From Brachyspira suanatina (GTDB taxonomy: Bacteria; Spirochaetota; Brachyspiria; Brachyspirales; Brachyspiraceae): 64,000 bases of DNA. The position numbers and the translations under genes were made by a program. Location: the NCBI RefSeq assembly GCF_001049755.1, contig NZ_CVLB01000003.1, positions 310,001-374,000 on the forward strand, given 5' to 3'. The notes under the pieces are model-generated. The model was not told the DNA's origin. It made no database searches and saw nothing but the letters and a program-made list of their open reading frames with translations. This document shows, piece by piece, positions 35,096 to 44,819 of the stretch. The stretch's first letter is position 1; every line of letters starts with the position of its first letter.

Positions 35096-36754
35096 TTATT
35101 TATATAAGAACCTTTTTATTTTCTTAGTAGGATTCTTTATAAACTCTTCTTTTTGGATAGTAAATCCTGATATCCTTCCAAATTCAGGAAGCAGTTTATT
35201 AACTTCTATTCTGTTGTTTTCTATAAGTTTATTAACTTCTTCTTCGCTTAATTTTTCATCTCTTATTCTTTCAGCATCCAAATATAGTAAAGCATGAAGT
35301 TTATTATCCCTTTGTAAAACTAAAGACTCTAATATATAAGGCATAGCATTTAACTTGCTTTCAATCTCTTCAGGATAAATATTCTGTCCGCTGGCACCAA
35401 GGAGCATATTCTTGCTTCTTCCTCTGATAAATATTCTGTTGTTTTCGCCAAGCACCCCTAAATCCCCAGTTCTAAGCCATCCGTCTTTAGAAAGTACATC
35501 AGCAGTTGCTTTGTAGTTTTTATAATATCCAAGCATAACATTTTCACCCTTAACCATAATCTCACCGACATCGCCTTCTTTTTCAGCATCTATTTTTACT
35601 TCTAAAGTGTCTATTATGCATCCGCAGCTTCTAGGCACATGCTTATCCCAAGGTCCGTAACTTATTAAAGGTCCGCATTCAGTCATACCATATCCTACTG
35701 TGAATTTAAAACCTATATCCATAAGAAATTTTTCTACATCGCTATTTAAAGCACTTCCTCCTATTATAACCTCATGGAAATTTCCGCCGAAAGATTGAGT
35801 TAGAGTATTTCTTATTTTTGATTTTAGTATAGATGATATAATAGGCAATTTTAATAAATTAGAAACTAAAGGCTTGCTTATAGTAGGAAGTATTTTTTTA
35901 AGATAAATTTTTTCTATGATAAGAGGAACCATCAATATAAGATTTGGTTTTACCTCATCGAATGCTTTAAGTAATATATTAGGACTAGGTATCGCATTAA
36001 GCATATATATGCATGCCCCTCTTGAGAATGGAAATAAAAAGTCGAATAAACATCCGAATACATGGGCAAGAGGAAGGAAAGAAAGTATATGATCATTAGG
36101 CTTTATAGGCATATTATTAATAGCAAATCTTATATTAGCAGCTAATGAATTATGATTAAGCATAACTCCTTTACTGAATCCTGTAGTTCCTGAAGTATAT
36201 ATTATAGTAGCTAAAGTGTCATTTTCAAATATAGTAAGATTAAAATCTTCTTTTTTTATATCTTCGATTTCTATATCGCTGAATATATTTTCTATTTTTT
36301 TATTACTTTCTTTTTTTTCTTCTGCATTTTCTTCTTCTATAGTGAAAGTATCGAAATTATGTAAATGAAAAGATTTAGTGAGAAGCGATAAAGTATTTGA
36401 GTCGATTCCTTTTAAAATATGAGAATCAGCAAATAAAAACTTAACTCCTGAATCTTTTAATATTGATGCTATATCTTCTTTTGAGAAGTCTACAAGTATA
36501 GGAACAACCACAGCTCCGTAGCTTACTATAGATATGTATGTTAAAGCCCAATTAACGGAATTAGCACCGCATAGAGCTATTTTTTCACCTTTATGTATAT
36601 CAAGCTTTTTAAAACCTATATGTATTTTTAGAATATTTTTAGCTATATCAGAATATTTTAATATATTATTAGTACCGTAATCAGCTAATGCATTAATATC
36701 CCAATTTTCTTTTATAGTATTTTGAATATAGTCGCTTAGTCTTTCTTTAATCAT
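35096..36754 (-). CDS. Long-chain acyl-CoA synthetase (AMP-binding enzyme)
   Basis: A 552-residue ANL-superfamily ligase. Visible motifs are LATIIYTSGTTGFSKGVMLN (P-loop, near 185), VGYGMTECGPLISYG (near 345), DGWLRTGDLG (near 425) and GRSKNMLLGASGQNIYPEEIE (C-domain hinge, near 448). It activates fatty acids to acyl-CoA through acyl-AMP, feeding phospholipid synthesis from host lipids. It is the second gene of a minus-strand pair, 54 bp after the hemolysin III gene. The short C-terminus is typical of FadD-like forms in anaerobes. Confidence 0.88.
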   Translation of the reverse strand: MIKERLSDYIQNTIKENWDINALADYGTNNILKYSDIAKNILKIHIGFKKLDIHKGEKIALCGANSVNWALTYISIVSYGAVVVPILVDFSKEDIASILKDSGVKFLFADSHILKGIDSNTLSLLTKSFHLHNFDTFTIEEENAEEKKESNKKIENIFSDIEIEDIKKEDFNLTIFENDTLATIIYTSGTTGFSKGVMLNHNSLAANIRFAINNMPIKPNDHILSFLPLAHVFGCLFDFLFPFSRGACIYMLNAIPSPNILLKAFDEVKPNLILMVPLIIEKIYLKKILPTISKPLVSNLLKLPIISSILKSKIRNTLTQSFGGNFHEVIIGGSALNSDVEKFLMDIGFKFTVGYGMTECGPLISYGPWDKHVPRSCGCIIDTLEVKIDAEKEGDVGEIMVKGENVMLGYYKNYKATADVLSKDGWLRTGDLGVLGENNRIFIRGRSKNMLLGASGQNIYPEEIESKLNAMPYILESLVLQRDNKLHALLYLDAERIRDEKLSEEEVNKLIENNRIEVNKLLPEFGRISGFTIQKEEFIKNPTKKIKRFLYK

Positions 36755-36807
36755 ATTTTATCTCCTCCCCCTCAATATGTATTTTTCATATATAAAATAT
36801 AACAAAA

Positions 36808-37479
36808 TTAGAAAATGTTAGCAACATATCTAAACATAAAAACTGCATGACATACATTAGATATTATTAAAAGTGAGTAAAATAAAGGTAAAAATAAAGT
36901 ATATCTTCTGTTTGCTTCATACATAGCAAGCCTATAAAATACCATTGCTATATTCAAAAGAAGAAAACCTGTTAAATATAATATCGCTCCGTATTCTCCT
37001 ACGGCAGTAGCTATTTTTGATATAGCTATAAGCCAAACCCAATTTAATAAAAAATAATATATTGTTTCAGTAGCGCCTCGCCATCTGTATCCGAATACGC
37101 TTCTTAAAGTAATACCTAGTGCGCAAAGTCCTGTAATAATACCAAAGAAGCTCCAGCCCCAACCATTTTGTAATGATATTAAACATGGCGGAATGTACAC
37201 TCCCCATATCATCATAATAAAAAAAGCATGGGATAATATATAAAAAACCTTTTTTGCTTTATTATTAAAAGGGAAAAAATGATATATTGAATTTATTATA
37301 TAAAATATTGTTAAAAAACTTGAGTATAGAGAAAATGAAGTAATTTCCCTTGCAGTTTTAGAATTAATTATTAAAAGCACTAAGACAGCTATTGCAGAAC
37401 TAGCACATATTATGCATATAACTGCACTTATCTTAGAAACAGAATTCTTTACTATATTATTATTCAAATCAGCGTTCAT
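36808..37479 (-). CDS. Hemolysin III / PAQR-family membrane protein
   Basis: A 223-residue protein with seven hydrophobic helices. INSIYHFFP holds the conserved S..YH motif in helix 2, SHAFFIMMIWGVYIPPCL corresponds to the LDH..I..G.Y.P region with Ser replacing Asp, and ISNVCHAVFMFRYV holds the last conserved His. PAQR proteins are putative zinc-dependent hydrolases, and HlyIII-type proteins have been linked to hemolysis and membrane lipid homeostasis. The Asp-to-Ser change before the conserved His is noteworthy. It pairs with an acyl-CoA synthetase, which fits a lipid role. Confidence 0.75.
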   Translation of the reverse strand: MNADLNNNIVKNSVSKISAVICIICASSAIAVLVLLIINSKTAREITSFSLYSSFLTIFYIINSIYHFFPFNNKAKKVFYILSHAFFIMMIWGVYIPPCLISLQNGWGWSFFGIITGLCALGITLRSVFGYRWRGATETIYYFLLNWVWLIAISKIATAVGEYGAILYLTGFLLLNIAMVFYRLAMYEANRRYTLFLPLFYSLLIISNVCHAVFMFRYVANIF

Positions 37480-37655
37480 AGTGTTTTATATAATAAACCT
37501 TATTTATAATAAAGTAAATGGTAATTTATAACTATTTTTCATATTAAAATAATTGTTCAATTTAAAAATTTCATTATAAAAATATAAAATTATACGATAT
37601 AATAAAATTAAGATTATTTTTTGATAAGTACAATTAAATATAATAGGTATATAAA

Positions 37656-38642
37656 ATGATATTAAACAGTGAATTAAAACAAAATATTTTAAATAGGTTT
37701 AAAAATAAAAAAATAGCAGTTTTGCATGGCGGATTAAGCTCCGAAAGAGAAGTTTCACTCAGAAGCGGACAGAATGTTTATAAGGCATTAACCAGCTTCG
37801 ATGAAATTAAAGATAATTGTATTTTAATAGATGTTAAAGATTCTTATGAGTTGGTAAAAACATTGAAAGAAAATAATATTGAATACTGCTACAATATTTT
37901 GCATGGTACTTCAGGAGAGGACGGAACTATTCAGGGTCTTTTGGAGAGTCTTAATATTAAATATACAGGTGAAAATATTTTAGTAAGTGCCGTTTGTATG
38001 AATAAGGTTTATACTAAAAGAATATGGAAGTCATCAAATGTATCTACTGCAGATTTTATGATTCTTAAAGATGTTAAAGAAATTAATGATAATAATGTGA
38101 AAGGAAGCTTACTTTCTTTTAATTTCCCTATAATATTAAAGCCTATATCAGACGGCTCAAGTGTGGGAGTTCATTTGATAAAGACAAAATCAGAATTTGA
38201 AAATGTAGTAAAAGATATAAAAGATATTCAAAATTATTTTTTAGAGCCTTATATAAAAGGAAAAGAGATTACAGTTGGATTAGTAAAACAAGATGATGAT
38301 AATACTTATGTCTTTCCAATATTAGGGATAAATCCTAAAAATGAAATATACGATTATGAGGCAAAATATACACCAGGAAAAACAGAAATGGAAATGCCTG
38401 CCAAATTATCAAAAGAAATGGAAAACAAAGTGGTAGAAACATGTAAGAAGGCTTATAGAGTTTTAGGCTGCAGCGGACTTTCAAGAATAGATGCTATAGT
38501 CGGCGATGATAATGAAGTTTATCTTATGGAAGTAAATACTCAAGGCGGTATGACAAATACTTCTGATATACCTGCAATGGCCAGGCATATAAATCTTGAT
38601 TTTAATGATCTTGTTTTATATATATTAGGTCTTTTAAAATAA
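37656..38642 (+). CDS. ddl: D-alanine-D-alanine ligase
   Basis: A 328-residue ATP-grasp ligase. AVLHGGLSSEREVSLRSG starts the N-domain, ILHGTSGEDGTIQGLLE follows, then ATP-grasp FPIILKPISDGSSVGVH near 160, DYEAKYTPGKTEMEMPAKL near 235 (omega loop) and YLMEVNTQGGMTNTSDIP near 293. It makes the D-Ala-D-Ala dipeptide for peptidoglycan. The usual NTLPGMT turn is NTQGGMT here, a mild deviation. Ribosome site AGGTAT is weak. Followed by a good terminator. Confidence 0.92.
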   Translation: MILNSELKQNILNRFKNKKIAVLHGGLSSEREVSLRSGQNVYKALTSFDEIKDNCILIDVKDSYELVKTLKENNIEYCYNILHGTSGEDGTIQGLLESLNIKYTGENILVSAVCMNKVYTKRIWKSSNVSTADFMILKDVKEINDNNVKGSLLSFNFPIILKPISDGSSVGVHLIKTKSEFENVVKDIKDIQNYFLEPYIKGKEITVGLVKQDDDNTYVFPILGINPKNEIYDYEAKYTPGKTEMEMPAKLSKEMENKVVETCKKAYRVLGCSGLSRIDAIVGDDNEVYLMEVNTQGGMTNTSDIPAMARHINLDFNDLVLYILGLLK

Positions 38643-38667
38643 TATTTGTTATTAATTAAATAAAAAA

Positions 38668-38706
38668 ACAGATATGCTTGGTATTTATTTGCATATCTGT
38701 TTTATT
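38668..38706 (+). terminator. Intrinsic terminator after ddl
   Basis: Arms ACAGATATGC and GCATATCTGT, then TTTATT. Confidence 0.8.
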
Positions 38707-38728
38707 ATGTACTGAAAATTTTAAAGTT

Positions 38729-38812
38729 TCTCAACCGCGAGCTGCGGCACCTTCCCGCACGGTACCGTTTCATATTATCAAACGCCATCTATACGTGCGG
38801 CTGATTACTCAT
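38729..38812. repeat. GC-rich islet between ddl and the DinB-like gene
   Basis: About 85 bp of GC-rich sequence with CCGCGAGCTGCGG and GCACGGTACCGT dyads and a CGTGCGGCTG end, standing in A/T flanks. It resembles pieces of the GC-banded repeats; I see no gene or tRNA in it. Confidence 0.45.
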
Positions 38813-38959
38813 TATTGTATAAAAATCAATAATTTATATTACATATAAAACATATTTAAGTAATACTAAATAATATTTTATATTATAAAAAAATATTATT
38901 TAAATTAATAAAAAAGCAAAAATTGACAAAATATATTTGTTTAGCTATATATTAATTTT

Positions 38960-39808
38960 TTATATCATAGTCATTAAATTTGAATAATCGTTTTTATATT
39001 CCATTTGATCAAGCATTACAGAAATCTCTCCTCTATGATGAGTTCCATGATTTAAGGCATGCATTATTAAATGATATCTAGGCTTTTTTATTACCGCATT
39101 AGGAATAATTACTTTTCCTGATATATTAAAATCTTCTATACTATTAACAATGGCTATTATAACATCATCTAATTTTTTTCTTATATCTATTAAACTGTTT
39201 AAATCTTCATCTATATTTATATTGAAAGTAAAATCTTCATTCAGATAGTTTAATATATCTTCATTTTCTATTTTCTTTTTGCTTGAATATTTTCTGTATA
39301 CATTAAAGAAATATATATCGCATTGAATAATATGTTTAAATGTTCCAAGCACAGATTTGAAATATGCATTAGTTTCTTTTATTAAATCTTCTTCTTTGAC
39401 TGTAATAAGAATTTCTATAAGTTTTTTATTGGCATTCTTATTGTATAAAGCCATCATATTCATGATTTTTTTTGCTGTTTTATCTATAGGTTTTTTGTTT
39501 GCATTATTTTCTATATTTCTCTTTTTTTCATCTATTTTTTTATTTACTTCTTCTGTGGTATTTTCTTTTCTTGCATTTAAAAGATTAGACTTCATTTCTT
39601 TTACTTTATCTGTAATATTTTTCTTCTCTTCCTGAAGTTTTTTTAATTGATTTGTTTTTAATTCTTTAACATTCTTTTTTAAATCTTTAGTTATTGATAA
39701 TTTAATTTTTTCTATATCTTTTATTTTTTTGTCTAGTTTTTTTGATTCAGTTTCTATTTTTCTGGCAAGCTCTTTAACTTTATTATCTATCATATAGGTA
39801 AGTCCCAA
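38960..39808 (-). CDS. DinB-like protein with N-terminal coiled coil
   Basis: A 282-residue protein. Residues 1-110 are a highly charged Lys/Glu coiled coil (KLKKLQEEKKNITDKVKEMK-like heptads). The C-terminal ~170 residues form a four-helix DinB-type domain ending in LIMHALNHGTHHRGEISVML, with His residues in the spots of the DinB metal triad. DinB/YfiT proteins are putative metal-dependent hydrolases or thiol transferases. The coiled-coil addition is unusual for the family. Downstream of RecX on the same strand, 66 bp apart. Confidence 0.7.
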   Translation of the reverse strand: MGLTYMIDNKVKELARKIETESKKLDKKIKDIEKIKLSITKDLKKNVKELKTNQLKKLQEEKKNITDKVKEMKSNLLNARKENTTEEVNKKIDEKKRNIENNANKKPIDKTAKKIMNMMALYNKNANKKLIEILITVKEEDLIKETNAYFKSVLGTFKHIIQCDIYFFNVYRKYSSKKKIENEDILNYLNEDFTFNINIDEDLNSLIDIRKKLDDVIIAIVNSIEDFNISGKVIIPNAVIKKPRYHLIMHALNHGTHHRGEISVMLDQMEYKNDYSNLMTMI

Positions 39809-39874
39809 TAAATATTTTTTTATATTATATTATTTTATTTTGATAATTCAATATTGAATATGATTTTGTGTTAA

Positions 39875-40498
39875 TTAATCTTTATAATTTTCTTTTTTAT
39901 CTATATATTTTCTTACTAGAGTTTTGATTCTATCGTATTTAAAACCCTTACGCATCAATGTCTTTATAATATAATCTTCTTTTCTTTCTTTATGTTCATA
40001 TAGTTTATAATATTTTCTTATAGCATCTTTTAAAGCTTTATCATCTATTTTATCGCTTATAGAATTTTGAGCTTTTTCTATCAAACTTGGCTTTACTTTA
40101 TTTTTCTTTAAATAATCTATTATATGTCTTTTGCTTTTGCCTTTAAGCTTTAAACTATTAATTGCTATCTTTACGAATCTTTTATCATCTATAAGATCAT
40201 ATTCTTTGCAGTAATTTACGGCATGCCTAATAAATCTTTTTTTATGCCCTTTTTTTGTGAGTTTCTCTCTAAGCATACCCTCGCTTATAAATCCGCGTTT
40301 CAATATTGATACAGCAGATTTTCTTGCAGCAGATTCAAAAGCTCTGAATCTTATATGAGGTATTTCATCGTATTCAAGCTCCATTCCCTCGTATAAATCC
40401 AGTTCATAGAGTCCGTTTTTTGGTATAGTGAATACATCTCCGCCTGATACTTTGATATGTATCTTATCGCCTTTTAATTTCATTTTTACAATAACCAT
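39875..40498 (-). CDS. recX: RecX-family regulator of recombination
   Basis: A 207-residue protein. AARKSAVSILKRGFISEGMLREKLTKKGH and later FVKIAINSLKLKGKSKRHIIDYLKKNKVK are the three-helix repeats of RecX, with a third repeat near the end (IIKTLMRKGFKYDRIKTLVRKY). The N-terminal ~50 residues form a beta region (KIHIKVSGGDVFTIP), an extension also seen in some Gram-positive and spirochaete RecX proteins. It binds RecA filaments and damps or tunes recombination. This is relevant to an organism whose GTA delivers DNA that must be recombined. Confidence 0.85.
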   Translation of the reverse strand: MVIVKMKLKGDKIHIKVSGGDVFTIPKNGLYELDLYEGMELEYDEIPHIRFRAFESAARKSAVSILKRGFISEGMLREKLTKKGHKKRFIRHAVNYCKEYDLIDDKRFVKIAINSLKLKGKSKRHIIDYLKKNKVKPSLIEKAQNSISDKIDDKALKDAIRKYYKLYEHKERKEDYIIKTLMRKGFKYDRIKTLVRKYIDKKENYKD

Positions 40499-40549
40499 AA
40501 TAAAAACAGTATAATAAATATAAATAGTTTTTCAAGTATAATTTAAAAT

Positions 40550-41068
40550 TTATTTCTTATATGATAAAAGAAAATCTATATCTTCAGAACTCAATATCTG
40601 TTTAGGTATTATTATAGCAGACATTTCATCTATATAAAAAAATACACATTTATTTGTAGAGTCTATTTTTTTAATTTCATCTTTATTGAAACTGCTTGTT
40701 CCTCTCTCTTCTTTGAAAACTACTTTATTATCATATATGGTTAATTCTTTATCTCCGAAAACTTTATCCAATTTACCGCTTCTTACATACTCTTTTACTT
40801 TTTTAACAATCTTTTTTTCAAGGCGTTTTTTATATGTGAATATTTGAAGAATAGAAAAAGCAGATACAAGTAAAGCTATTACTACTATTAAAAAAGCATT
40901 ATCTCTAAAATATATTGCCATAGATGCAAATACTACAATATACAATACTACAAGTATTATAATGGTTTTTTTTACTGATGAATTCATATTTGAATTTGAT
41001 TTCAAATAATGAAGCTGAAAATCTATAAAATCATCTTCTGTCAATCTATATTTATATTCTTTTTTCAT
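40550..41068 (-). CDS. YcxB-like membrane protein
   Basis: A 172-residue protein with two adjacent transmembrane helices (about 32-50 and 55-72) preceded by YRLTEDDFIDFQLHYLKSN and followed by a cytoplasmic beta domain (LTIYDNKVVFKEERGTSSFNKDEIKKID...AIIIPKQIL). This is the YcxB-like layout of small membrane proteins of unknown function. Single-copy gene upstream of recX, same strand, 51 bp apart. Confidence 0.65.
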   Translation of the reverse strand: MKKEYKYRLTEDDFIDFQLHYLKSNSNMNSSVKKTIIILVVLYIVVFASMAIYFRDNAFLIVVIALLVSAFSILQIFTYKKRLEKKIVKKVKEYVRSGKLDKVFGDKELTIYDNKVVFKEERGTSSFNKDEIKKIDSTNKCVFFYIDEMSAIIIPKQILSSEDIDFLLSYKK

Positions 41069-41151
41069 TATTCAGTTTCAATACCTTTTATTATTTTTAA
41101 TTTTATTAGTATAGTATAATTGAATGTTTTTTCAAGTATTAGTTTATTTTA

Positions 41152-42261
41152 TTATTTCCAATTTTTATTTGCAAGCTTATCGAGATTTGTTTTTTTATAT
41201 TTTTCTCTTAATGTAATTGAAGGTATCCACCAAGCTGCATCAAAAACTTTTTTCTTGATTGATTCAATCTTTTCTAAATATATATTATAATCATCATAAG
41301 TTTTCATCACATATACACTATAAGCATAAAATGCATGTTTATCTCTGTCTATTTCAACATCTAATTTTTTCATTAGTCCATGACATTTTTTATAGAATTC
41401 ATTTTTATTATCAGCTTTATAATTATTGAATACAAATAAAAAAGAATTGAAATTATAATAACTGGATTCTTTTAATAGATTAATATTTTTTTCTTTATAA
41501 AAGTTAAATATATTGCTGAATACGGATAAAGCATCCGATACAGTTTTTTCATCTTTTTCTATAGAATGAACTGCTGATGACTTTCTTTGAACATAATAAT
41601 ATTTAGCATTATTATTGTAATACATTTTTGGATTATAAACTAAATATTTATAAAAGAATTCACTATCTTCAGCTACTATATAATTTTGAAATTTTAAATT
41701 ATTATTTGTAATGAATGCTTTTTTATATAATTTATTCCAAACAGCAACAAGAGGATATTCAGGAGTATTTTCTTTTTCTATTGTGCTTACATTAAAATTG
41801 CTTATTCCTTCAAAACATTTATCTTTAAAATCTTTTTTCCATTTTTCTAATCTATTATGATAATAAGGTTTTATATATCCTTTACTTTCATTAACTGTAT
41901 ATATGTTGTTGGTAAAAACTATATCGGCATCATATTTTTTTGCTGTGGTATATAAACTCTCTAAATAATTATTATCTACAAAGTCATCAGAATCTATAAA
42001 AGAAATATATTCTCCATTGCTTGAATTAACACCTATATTTCTTGAAAGTCCTACACCAATATTTTTTTCATTATTTATAAGTTTTATTCTATTATCTTTT
42101 TTGGCATATTCTTTTATTATATTTTCTGAATTATCAGAGGAGCAGTCATTAACACATATTATCTCTATATCTTTTAATGTTTGATTTATAATGCTTTCCA
42201 AACATTTAGGCAGATATTTTTCTACATTATATATTGGCAAAATTACAGATACTTTAATCAT
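41152..42261 (-). CDS. Family 2 glycosyltransferase
   Basis: A 369-residue GT-A enzyme: VSVILPIYNVEKYLPKCLES at the N-terminus, ICVNDCSSDNSENI, RNIGVNSSNGEYISFIDSDD with the DxD metal site near 92-94, and VAVWNKLYKKAFI with an EDSEFFYKY acidic segment near 195. It would transfer a sugar from a nucleotide-sugar in surface polysaccharide or lipo-oligosaccharide synthesis. The tail past ~270 is variable. It stands alone, not in an LOS cluster, so its product is unknown. Confidence 0.9.
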   Translation of the reverse strand: MIKVSVILPIYNVEKYLPKCLESIINQTLKDIEIICVNDCSSDNSENIIKEYAKKDNRIKLINNEKNIGVGLSRNIGVNSSNGEYISFIDSDDFVDNNYLESLYTTAKKYDADIVFTNNIYTVNESKGYIKPYYHNRLEKWKKDFKDKCFEGISNFNVSTIEKENTPEYPLVAVWNKLYKKAFITNNNLKFQNYIVAEDSEFFYKYLVYNPKMYYNNNAKYYYVQRKSSAVHSIEKDEKTVSDALSVFSNIFNFYKEKNINLLKESSYYNFNSFLFVFNNYKADNKNEFYKKCHGLMKKLDVEIDRDKHAFYAYSVYVMKTYDDYNIYLEKIESIKKKVFDAAWWIPSITLREKYKKTNLDKLANKNWK

Positions 42262-42284
42262 AAAATTATAACCTTATAAATTTT

Positions 42285-42983
42285 TTATTCCCAAACAATT
42301 CTATATTCTTCTTCTGTATTGTATTTACTATATGCCGGATCTGTTATAGTAAATTTTAATTTTATTGAATTATCGGTGAAAGTAAATGTTATAGTAAAGC
42401 TATGATTTTCACCGGTAGTATTTGTGAAATCTACTGTTTTTGTGAATACTCTATCTTCAGTATATGAATCAGATATATCAATATAAGCATCTGTAAAATA
42501 ACTCCATTCAATTTTGTTTTTAGATATGGTGATTTTATTATTTTTATTTTGACTATAATATATTCCTACTCTTTCATAAAATTTTATATTTGTACTATCA
42601 GATGTTTTTTGAAAATAAATCTCATTATTAGAATATCTAAATTTACCGTATAGAAAATCTATAAAATAGCTATTAGGAGCAATTCCATTTATAGTTTCTT
42701 TTATATCGAAGGAAAATGTTTTATTAGTACTTTCAGTGTCTCCCAAAAAATAAGTTCCTAGATTATTTGCTGTATCTCCTTTGCTTCCTATGAAATTTAT
42801 ATTTCCTGTTTCAAATATTATAAAGTCTAATTTTATATCTTTATTAAAATTGCCTTTAAGAGAATATCGTCCGGCCCTATTTTTTAGTTTTAGATTATCT
42901 TTTATTCCTGTAGGCATGTTGCTGCATGATAATGATACTAACAATATTATAGAAGCTAATATAAGATTTTTAGTATATTTCAT
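42285..42983 (-). CDS. Hypothetical lipoprotein
   Basis: A 232-residue lipoprotein when started at the second Met (MKYTKNLILASIILLVSLSCSN), preferred because GGA lies upstream and the lipobox VSLSC then sits at the normal distance; a start four codons earlier is possible. The mature part is beta-rich with an IDISDSYTEDRVFTKTV and FTITFTFTDNSIKLKF sequence, lipocalin- or sandwich-like. No known family is recognised. It ends 23 bp before the glycosyltransferase gene on the same strand. Confidence 0.7.
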   Translation of the reverse strand: MKYTKNLILASIILLVSLSCSNMPTGIKDNLKLKNRAGRYSLKGNFNKDIKLDFIIFETGNINFIGSKGDTANNLGTYFLGDTESTNKTFSFDIKETINGIAPNSYFIDFLYGKFRYSNNEIYFQKTSDSTNIKFYERVGIYYSQNKNNKITISKNKIEWSYFTDAYIDISDSYTEDRVFTKTVDFTNTTGENHSFTITFTFTDNSIKLKFTITDPAYSKYNTEEEYRIVWE

Positions 42984-43195
42984 AAATATGTCCATTTAAT
43001 TATAAAGCATTACATATTAATTATATAGAAAGAATTTTAAAAGTAAAGTAAATAATATAAAGTTATCATAATATTTTAAAGTTTATGTATATAAATTTTT
43101 TACTATTTATGTTATAATTTACTTATATAAGGTATAAAATTTTAGAAGATTAATATATTTTTTATACATATATTTTCAATATAAGGATTTTAGAC

Positions 43196-44665
43196 ATGAT
43201 GAAAAACAAAGAAAGACTTTTATGGATATTTCTTTTAATTTTTGTAGTAGCAATTTCTTTTTTCAATTTTAAAAGTCCTTCGCTTGCAATAGCACAGCAG
43301 GGAAATGCTCAGTCTGATAATGATTTTTATTATTACAGCAGATTGTTCCAAAAAGTATTTGCAACATTACAGCAGAATTTTGTTGATACTAATAGTGTAA
43401 CAACAAAAAAACTTATGTATGGTGCTATAAAAGGTATGCTTGAAGCTACTGAAGACCCATTTACATTTTTACTTGATGAGGAATTAAATACAGCATTAAA
43501 TACTGAAATGTCTGGTAAATACGGTGGAGTAGGACTTTCTATTTCAAAGAATGCTGATAAAGGCTTAATGGTAGTTTCTCCTATAGAAGATGGTCCGGGT
43601 GAAAAAGCTGGTATATTATCAGGCGATATAATAACAGAGATAGACGGAAAAAGCACAAAAGATATGTCTGTTGATAATGCTGCTAATATAATGAGAGGAA
43701 AAGAGGGCAGTAAAGTAACTTTAACTATAGTAAGAGAAGGAGTGGCTGAGCCTATTAAATATCCTCTTACAAGAGCAATCATTGAAATAAAAAGTGTTAA
43801 ATATAAAATGGTTGATAATAATATAGGATATATAAGAATAACTACTTTCGGTGATGATACTGCTAGAGATTTAGAAAATGCTTTAATAGATCTTAAAAAA
43901 CAAGGTATGAAAAAACTTATTCTTGATTTAAGAAACAATCCTGGCGGAAGACTTGATACTGCTATAAATATAGTAGAAGAATTCCTATCTGAAGGAAAAA
44001 TAGTTTATACAAGAGGAAGAAGCAGAAATGAAAATCAGGATTATTATGCTTCTAAGAAAGGCGATGAATGGCTTGAAGGCGATACATTAGTTTTAGTTAA
44101 TCAATACAGTGCTTCTGCTTCTGAAATACTTTCAGGTGCATTACAAGACAGCGGAAGAGCTAAACTTTTGGGTGAAACTACATTCGGAAAATTCAGTGTT
44201 CAGTATGTGCTTCCATTAGATGCTAGAGATAATACTTCTTTCAAATTTACTGTAGCACATTATTATACACCAAATGGAAGAAGACTTCATGGTAAAGGTT
44301 TAACTCCTGACTTTGTTGTGGTAGAGCCTAAACTTACAAGCACTGATATAACAGCGTTAACAGAGCTTAGAAAAGGCGGACAGATTTCTGCTTATGCTAA
44401 AAAATACCCTAATGAAAGTTCAGATGCAACTGCTTTGCCTGCTTTCAAAGAAGAATTAAGAAATCAAAATATAATGCCTAGCGATTATTTACTTGAGCGT
44501 TTAATATATAACGAAAGAAACTTAGATAATTATAAAGAGATATATGATCTTCGTTATGATAAACAGTTGAAGGCTGCTATTGAATATTTACAAACAGGTA
44601 AAGAGCCTCCTCAAGATAAAGAAGAGCCTAGAGAAAATTGGTCAAATGAAAAAGAAGAAAATTAA
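43196..44665 (+). CDS. ctpA: S41 C-terminal processing protease (CtpA-like)
   Basis: A 489-residue protease. A membrane anchor or signal lies at residues ~10-30, the PDZ domain is at ~98-170 (GGVGLSISKNADKGLMVVSP), and the S41 catalytic core follows with LDLRNNPGGRLDTA, the nucleophile Ser in NQYSASASEILSGALQD (~305) and the general-base Lys in GETTFGKFSVQ (~330). The C-terminus is a charged Pro/Glu tail. It trims C-termini of periplasmic or envelope proteins. Start chosen at the first Met of a Met-Met pair after AAGGAT. Followed by a strong terminator. Confidence 0.93.
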   Translation: MMKNKERLLWIFLLIFVVAISFFNFKSPSLAIAQQGNAQSDNDFYYYSRLFQKVFATLQQNFVDTNSVTTKKLMYGAIKGMLEATEDPFTFLLDEELNTALNTEMSGKYGGVGLSISKNADKGLMVVSPIEDGPGEKAGILSGDIITEIDGKSTKDMSVDNAANIMRGKEGSKVTLTIVREGVAEPIKYPLTRAIIEIKSVKYKMVDNNIGYIRITTFGDDTARDLENALIDLKKQGMKKLILDLRNNPGGRLDTAINIVEEFLSEGKIVYTRGRSRNENQDYYASKKGDEWLEGDTLVLVNQYSASASEILSGALQDSGRAKLLGETTFGKFSVQYVLPLDARDNTSFKFTVAHYYTPNGRRLHGKGLTPDFVVVEPKLTSTDITALTELRKGGQISAYAKKYPNESSDATALPAFKEELRNQNIMPSDYLLERLIYNERNLDNYKEIYDLRYDKQLKAAIEYLQTGKEPPQDKEEPRENWSNEKEEN

Positions 44666-44688
44666 TAAGTTTTAATTTCTTTAATATA

Positions 44689-44726
44689 AAAGGTGATAGT
44701 ATTATTAATATTATCACCTTTTTTAA
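44689..44726 (+). terminator. Intrinsic terminator after ctpA
   Basis: Arms AAAGGTGATA and TATCACCTTT, then TTTTT. Confidence 0.85.
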
Positions 44727-44819
44727 TTGCATAAATATATATTAAATTATTCATATAAAAATAGTATATACCTAAACAACTATATTCTGTCAAAAATTAT
44801 TTTATTAGTTTTATTATTT

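Noticed and set aside
35031-35297. Plus-strand frame opposite the acyl-CoA synthetase end
   Set aside because: Hydrophobic shadow of the minus-strand gene; it begins inside the GC-banded repeat and has no ribosome site.
38729-38812. tRNA or small RNA gene in a GC-rich islet
   Set aside because: I could not form an acceptor stem with T-arm and anticodon arm; it resembles pieces of the GC-banded repeats instead.
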